In this document: piece after piece, positions 5,838-9,130 of the stretch
How the letters are laid out: every line of letters starts with the position of its first letter
Numbering within the stretch: position 1 is the stretch's first letter
Source: Nitrospinota bacterium
GTDB lineage: Bacteria; UBA8248; JACPRG01
Assembly (NCBI GenBank): GCA_030740135.1
Contig: JASLXW010000135.1
Coordinates: 1-9,130 of the forward strand
Direction: 5' to 3'
Length of the DNA stretch: 9,130 nt
Notes under the pieces: generated by a model
Databases searched by the model: none
The model's input: only the letters and a program-made list of their open reading frames with translations
Told to the model about the DNA's origin: nothing
Made by a program: the position numbers and the translations under genes

Positions 5838-5938
5838 CTGGGAGGAGTGCGCGGCGGCCCAAGGCGGCGGCGCGCTTGAGTCCCAAGACCGTTTCCAGCT
5901 CCTCTTCTCTAGATTTCGAAAGAAAACCGGGGGATGAG

Positions 5939-8233
5939 ATGGCCCAGACGAAGGATCCGCGCGGTTCCAATGGGGGTTACGCACTGGTCGGCAAGCCGCT
6001 GCCGCGGCTGGATGGGCCTGAGAAAGCCCTGGGGACCGCTGTGTTCGGCGATGACGTTTCCCTGCCCGGCGAGCTTGTGGGACGGATCCTGCGGAGCCCG
6101 CTGCCCCATGCCCGGATCGTGAGCATCGATGTCGAGGCGGTCCGCGGCCTGCCGGGCGTCCATGCCGTCCTGACGGGCGGCGATATCCCCGACGCCCGTT
6201 ACGGCGCGATCATCAAGGATCGGCGCGCGCTCGCGCTCGAAAAGGTCCGCCAGGTGGGCGACCCGGTGGCGCTCGTGGCGGCGGAGGACGACGAGACGGC
6301 TGAAGCCGCCCTCGGACTCATCCGGGTCGAGTTCGAGGAGCTTCCGGCCCTATTCGATCCCATCGAAACGGCGGCCGAGGAGAAGGTCCTCATCCATGAG
6401 GAGTTTTCTCGGTACGAGGGGCCGAAGATTTTTCAGAGGCGAGGCAACATCTGCACCGTCAAGACCGATGTCATGGGCGACCCGGACGCGGCCTGGGACC
6501 GGGCGGAGATCGTCATCGAGGGCGAGTTCGACACCCACGGGGTCCACGCCGGGTACATCGAGCCGCACGCGGCCCTGGCATCGGTCGACCGGACCGGGAA
6601 GGTGACGGTCTGGACCACCACCCAGGGGTCTTTCGGCTGCCGGGATCAAACGGCCCGGGTGATGGGACTGCCCCTCCATCAGGTCAACATCATTCCGACG
6701 GCGGTCGGGGGGGGATTCGGGGCGAAGATGCCGGTCCTGATCGAGCCCCTGGCCGCGCTTCTGGCCGCGGCGGCTGGCCGGCCGGTGAAGATTCTTCTGA
6801 GCCGGGAGGAGGATTTCGAGGGGAGCACCCCCCGCCACGCGACGGTGACCCGATCCCGGCTGGGGGCCGACCGGGAAGGCAACCTCCTGGTCCGGGAGAT
6901 CGATTTCTACATGGACACGGGCGCCTACGCCGATTTCGCCCCCAACATGACCAACACTCGGGCCCAGATGGCCGTGGGTCCTTACCGGGTTCCGAACGCG
7001 CGGGTGAACGTCTACGCGGTCTACACGAACAAGCCCAGCTGCAGCATCGTCCGCGCGCCCGCCGGCCCTCAACTGACGTATGTGACCGAAAGCCAGATGG
7101 ACGAATTGGCGCGCCGGGTCGGACTGGACCCCTTCGAGCTGAGGGCGCGGAACTCCCTGCGGCACGGGGATGAAGGGCTGGACGGGAAGCTGGACTTCAA
7201 CATCAGCCTCCCGGAAACCCTGGATCGGGTGCGGGAGGCGGCGGGTCCGCCCCTGAAGAACGGGGACGGGCGTCTGTACGGCCGGGGCGTGGCGAGCAGC
7301 TTCTGGAAAGGCCCCGCCGGCGCGGCGAGCTGCAGCGTCCGTCTGGATGACGACGGCACGGCGCGGGTCATCACGGGTTCGATCGACATCACGGGCTCGA
7401 GCACGTCCATCGCCCAAGTGGTGGCGGAGGAGCTGGGCCTGGGGTTCGACCGGGTCAGCATCGTCACGGCGGACACGGACTCGGGGTCCATGTCGCCGGG
7501 AAGCGGCGGCAGCCAAGTCACCCGGGCCTTGAGCACGTCGGCCCAACAGGCCGCCCGCTCGGCCAAGCAACAGATTCTGGAGACCGCGGCCGCGAAGCTC
7601 GAGGCCCACTTGGAGGACCTTGTCCTGTCGGACGGGCGGGTGACGGTCGGCGCCTCGCCCGAGCTCAGCCTGTCGCTCGAGGAAGTCCTCTCGGCGGCCA
7701 AGTCGATCCGCGGCCCCATATTCGGGCATGGAGTTTCCCCGAACCTGCCCGCGGCGCCCATCTACGTCACCCAGGTCGTCGACGTGGCCGTGGACCCCGA
7801 GACCGGCGAGGTGGAGATCCTCCGGGTCGTCTCCGCCCAGGACGTGGGGTTTGCCATCAACCCCCTCAGCATCGAGGGCCAGATCGAAGGCGCGGTTTTG
7901 CAGGGGATGGGCTACGCGACGATGGAGGAGCTGAAAATCGAGGACGGCCGCATCTTGAACCCGGACCTGGACGGGTACATCCTGCCCACCGCGCAGGACG
8001 CGTTCGAAGTGGTTCCCGTCATCGTCGAGGAGGCGGCGCCGGAAGGCGCCTACGGCGTCCGGGGGGTCGGAGAGCCGCCCATCATCTGTACGCTGGGCGC
8101 ACTTGCCAACGCTGTCTACGACGCCTCGGGCGTCCGGGTGACGCGACTGCCGATCAGCCCCGAGCGCGTCGTGAAGGGACTGCGCGACAACGCCGCCCCG
8201 CCCCGGGCGGTCTCCGAGGACATTCCCGGTTGA
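5939..8233 (+). CDS. xanthine dehydrogenase-family molybdenum hydroxylase, molybdopterin-binding subunit
   Basis: This 764-residue protein has the domain order of the large Mo-binding subunit. An ald_Xan_dh a/b-hammerhead domain (about 20-135) contains PRLDGPEKALGTAVFGDD and RSPLPHA. The Moco-binding domain follows, with TTTQGSFGCRDQ (227-237), VGGGFGAK (256-263), RAPAGPQL (372-379) and DPFELRARN. The C terminus carries RGVGEPP (708-714), where E712 aligns with the catalytic glutamate. Such enzymes hydroxylate heterocycles or aldehydes, or oxidise CO, using Mo-cofactor. The usual arginine loop RGFG is RAPA here, and the DIGQG-type loop is DITGSSTS (483-490), so the substrate is not predictable. 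No 2Fe-2S or FAD subunit gene adjoins it. The ATG at 5939 follows GGGGGATGAG and begins the conserved sequence. The ligase gene starts 15 nt after the stop, so the two form an operon. A selenium-dependent cofactor is suggested only by the divergent selD. Confidence 0.93.
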   Translation: MAQTKDPRGSNGGYALVGKPLPRLDGPEKALGTAVFGDDVSLPGELVGRILRSPLPHARIVSIDVEAVRGLPGVHAVLTGGDIPDARYGAIIKDRRALALEKVRQVGDPVALVAAEDDETAEAALGLIRVEFEELPALFDPIETAAEEKVLIHEEFSRYEGPKIFQRRGNICTVKTDVMGDPDAAWDRAEIVIEGEFDTHGVHAGYIEPHAALASVDRTGKVTVWTTTQGSFGCRDQTARVMGLPLHQVNIIPTAVGGGFGAKMPVLIEPLAALLAAAAGRPVKILLSREEDFEGSTPRHATVTRSRLGADREGNLLVREIDFYMDTGAYADFAPNMTNTRAQMAVGPYRVPNARVNVYAVYTNKPSCSIVRAPAGPQLTYVTESQMDELARRVGLDPFELRARNSLRHGDEGLDGKLDFNISLPETLDRVREAAGPPLKNGDGRLYGRGVASSFWKGPAGAASCSVRLDDDGTARVITGSIDITGSSTSIAQVVAEELGLGFDRVSIVTADTDSGSMSPGSGGSQVTRALSTSAQQAARSAKQQILETAAAKLEAHLEDLVLSDGRVTVGASPELSLSLEEVLSAAKSIRGPIFGHGVSPNLPAAPIYVTQVVDVAVDPETGEVEILRVVSAQDVGFAINPLSIEGQIEGAVLQGMGYATMEELKIEDGRILNPDLDGYILPTAQDAFEVVPVIVEEAAPEGAYGVRGVGEPPIICTLGALANAVYDASGVRVTRLPISPERVVKGLRDNAAPPRAVSEDIPG

Positions 8234-8248
8234 GGGAGGCGGCCCGTC

Positions 8249-9130
8249 ATGGCGGACACCCTGATCGAGGTCTTCGACGAGAGCGTGCGCGCGTTCGCGG
8301 ACCGGACCGTTTCCGAGCGGGAGGGCGGGGCCGGGACGGTTCTTGCGTTCACGTATGCCGAGTTCGCCCGGAAGAGCCGCGGGGTGGCCTGGCAGCTTGC
8401 CGGGCTGGGCGTTCGTCCCGGCGACAAGGTGGGGGTCCTTTCCGATAACCGGCCCGAATGGGGGATCGCGTTCTTCGGCGTCCTCCTGGCCGGGGCGGTG
8501 GTCATTCCGCTCGACATCCGGCTGAAGCCCGCGGAGCTGGCGAACATCCTGTCCCGCTCGGGGGCTCGGGTTTGCGTCGCCGGCGCGGAGGCGGACGAGA
8601 CCCTCGCCGAAGCGCGTCCGTCCATCCCAGCCCTCGAACACATCGTTTCCATGGATGACGCCGGCTTCGGGCCGGCGCGCGAGGACGCGCCCGAGATCCC
8701 GCCGCCCGACCCCGACGCGGTGGCCGTCATCCCTTTCTCATCGGGGACGACCGGCGTTCCCAAGGGGGTGGTGCTTTCCCATCGAAACCTGGCGAGCAAC
8801 GTGCAGTCCGTTCTGGACCTTTGCATCTATGAGACGGACGCCAATCTGCTTTCGATCCTCCCGCTCCACCACACCTTCGAGCTGACGGCGGGGTTCCTGA
8901 CGCCATTCGCCAAGGGCGTCAAGGTTTTTTATCTGAACGCAATCTCGCCCCGCGCCATCTCGGCCGCCCTGGCCGAGCGGGAGATCACGGTCTGCCTGGT
9001 GGTCCCCGCGCTGGTGCGGCTTTTCCACAAGAACATCTTCAGCCGGGTGCAGAAGCAGACGGGCTTCCGGAAGGTATTGTTCCGGGTCTTCTTCGGGGTG
9101 AGTCGGGCGGGTCTGGGCGTGGGACTTCGG
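8249..9130 (+). CDS. AMP-forming acyl-CoA synthetase (long-chain type), partial at right edge
   Basis: The first 294 residues of an ANL-superfamily adenylate-forming ligase are present and the frame is open to the window end. The ATG at 8249 follows GGGAGG at 8234-8239. Landmarks: FTYAEFARKSRGVAWQL (34-50), GDKVGVLSDNRPEW (58-71), the A3 phosphate-binding loop SSGTTGVPKG (164-173), and LPLHHTFE (204-211), typical of fatty-acyl-CoA ligases. The adenylation A5-A10 motifs would lie beyond the edge. These enzymes activate carboxylates to acyl-AMP and then acyl-CoA in the cytoplasm. The 15-nt gap to the Mo-hydroxylase implies cotranscription, so it may activate the acid substrate or product of that enzyme, although the HHTFE-type core looks more like a fatty-acid than an aryl ligase. 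Confidence 0.93.
   Translation, partial: MADTLIEVFDESVRAFADRTVSEREGGAGTVLAFTYAEFARKSRGVAWQLAGLGVRPGDKVGVLSDNRPEWGIAFFGVLLAGAVVIPLDIRLKPAELANILSRSGARVCVAGAEADETLAEARPSIPALEHIVSMDDAGFGPAREDAPEIPPPDPDAVAVIPFSSGTTGVPKGVVLSHRNLASNVQSVLDLCIYETDANLLSILPLHHTFELTAGFLTPFAKGVKVFYLNAISPRAISAALAEREITVCLVVPALVRLFHKNIFSRVQKQTGFRKVLFRVFFGVSRAGLGVGLR

Larger units (their letters stand above)
5327..5938. other. selD / Mo-hydroxylase divergent control region
   Basis: This 612-nt gap holds the selD leader and promoter, a 12-bp inverted repeat, an isolated palindrome and a rightward promoter, all listed separately. The Mo-hydroxylase frame is open back to 5636, but the extra 101 residues are low-complexity, unlike the family, and cross the likely promoter. 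An eight-T run at about 5708-5715 has no convincing hairpin ahead of it. Confidence 0.6.

Noticed and set aside
5636..5938. N-terminal extension of the Mo-hydroxylase by 101 codons
   Set aside because: Low-complexity Arg/Ser-rich sequence unlike the family, crossing the likely promoter; the ATG at 5939 has a good ribosome site and starts the conserved region.
6350..8641. 763-codon minus-strand frame opposite the Mo-hydroxylase and the ligase start
   Set aside because: Length comes from lack of stops in high-GC antisense; Arg/Gly/Asp/Pro-rich with no domains, and it spans two well-identified genes.

Overview
The window looks like GC-rich bacterial chromosome. It has Shine-Dalgarno-led genes, several apparent TTG starts, a sigma-54 type promoter and a UGA codon read as selenocysteine. 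The Sec codon implies a genome with SelA/SelB/tRNA-Sec and active selenium metabolism. An anaerobic or facultative lineage such as Desulfobacterota or Acidobacteriota/Aminicenantes-like would fit, but the sequence does not fix the taxon.

Layout. 1-106: a tRNA-like sequence on the minus strand with class I D and anticodon arms but no T arm. 107-647: no gene that I can support. 648-2340, plus strand: an AIR-synthase/HypE-like ATP-binding protein, then a HAD phosphatase, probably one operon. 2428-2565, minus: a 45-residue single-span membrane protein behind a near-perfect sigma-54 promoter (2622-2637). 2640-3435: mostly non-coding, with several hairpins, a repeated GTGAAAGTCCCGC motif and a doubtful secreted ORF on the minus strand. 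3436-5326, minus: selD, with an in-frame UGA at codon 20 and a SECIS-like hairpin just after it, followed by a TVP38/DedA-type membrane protein. 5327-5938: a divergent control region with a selD promoter, a 12-bp inverted repeat across it, a separate palindrome, and a promoter for the rightward genes. 5939-8233, plus: a xanthine dehydrogenase-family molybdopterin-binding subunit. 8249-9130, plus: an acyl-CoA synthetase that runs off the right edge.

The most interesting arrangement is the divergent pair of selD and a molybdenum hydroxylase. SelD makes selenophosphate. One known use besides Sec and selenouridine is the labile selenium cofactor of selenium-dependent molybdenum hydroxylases. The Mo-hydroxylase stands alone here, with no CoxS or CoxM type subunit beside it, and is paired with an AMP-forming ligase. 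A DedA-family neighbour downstream of selD would suit selenium-oxyanion handling. Together these suggest a selenium-supply and selenium-use locus, but the functional link is inference. The first conventional start codon of selD after the UGA would give a protein lacking the catalytic site, so ordinary gene callers are likely to truncate it.
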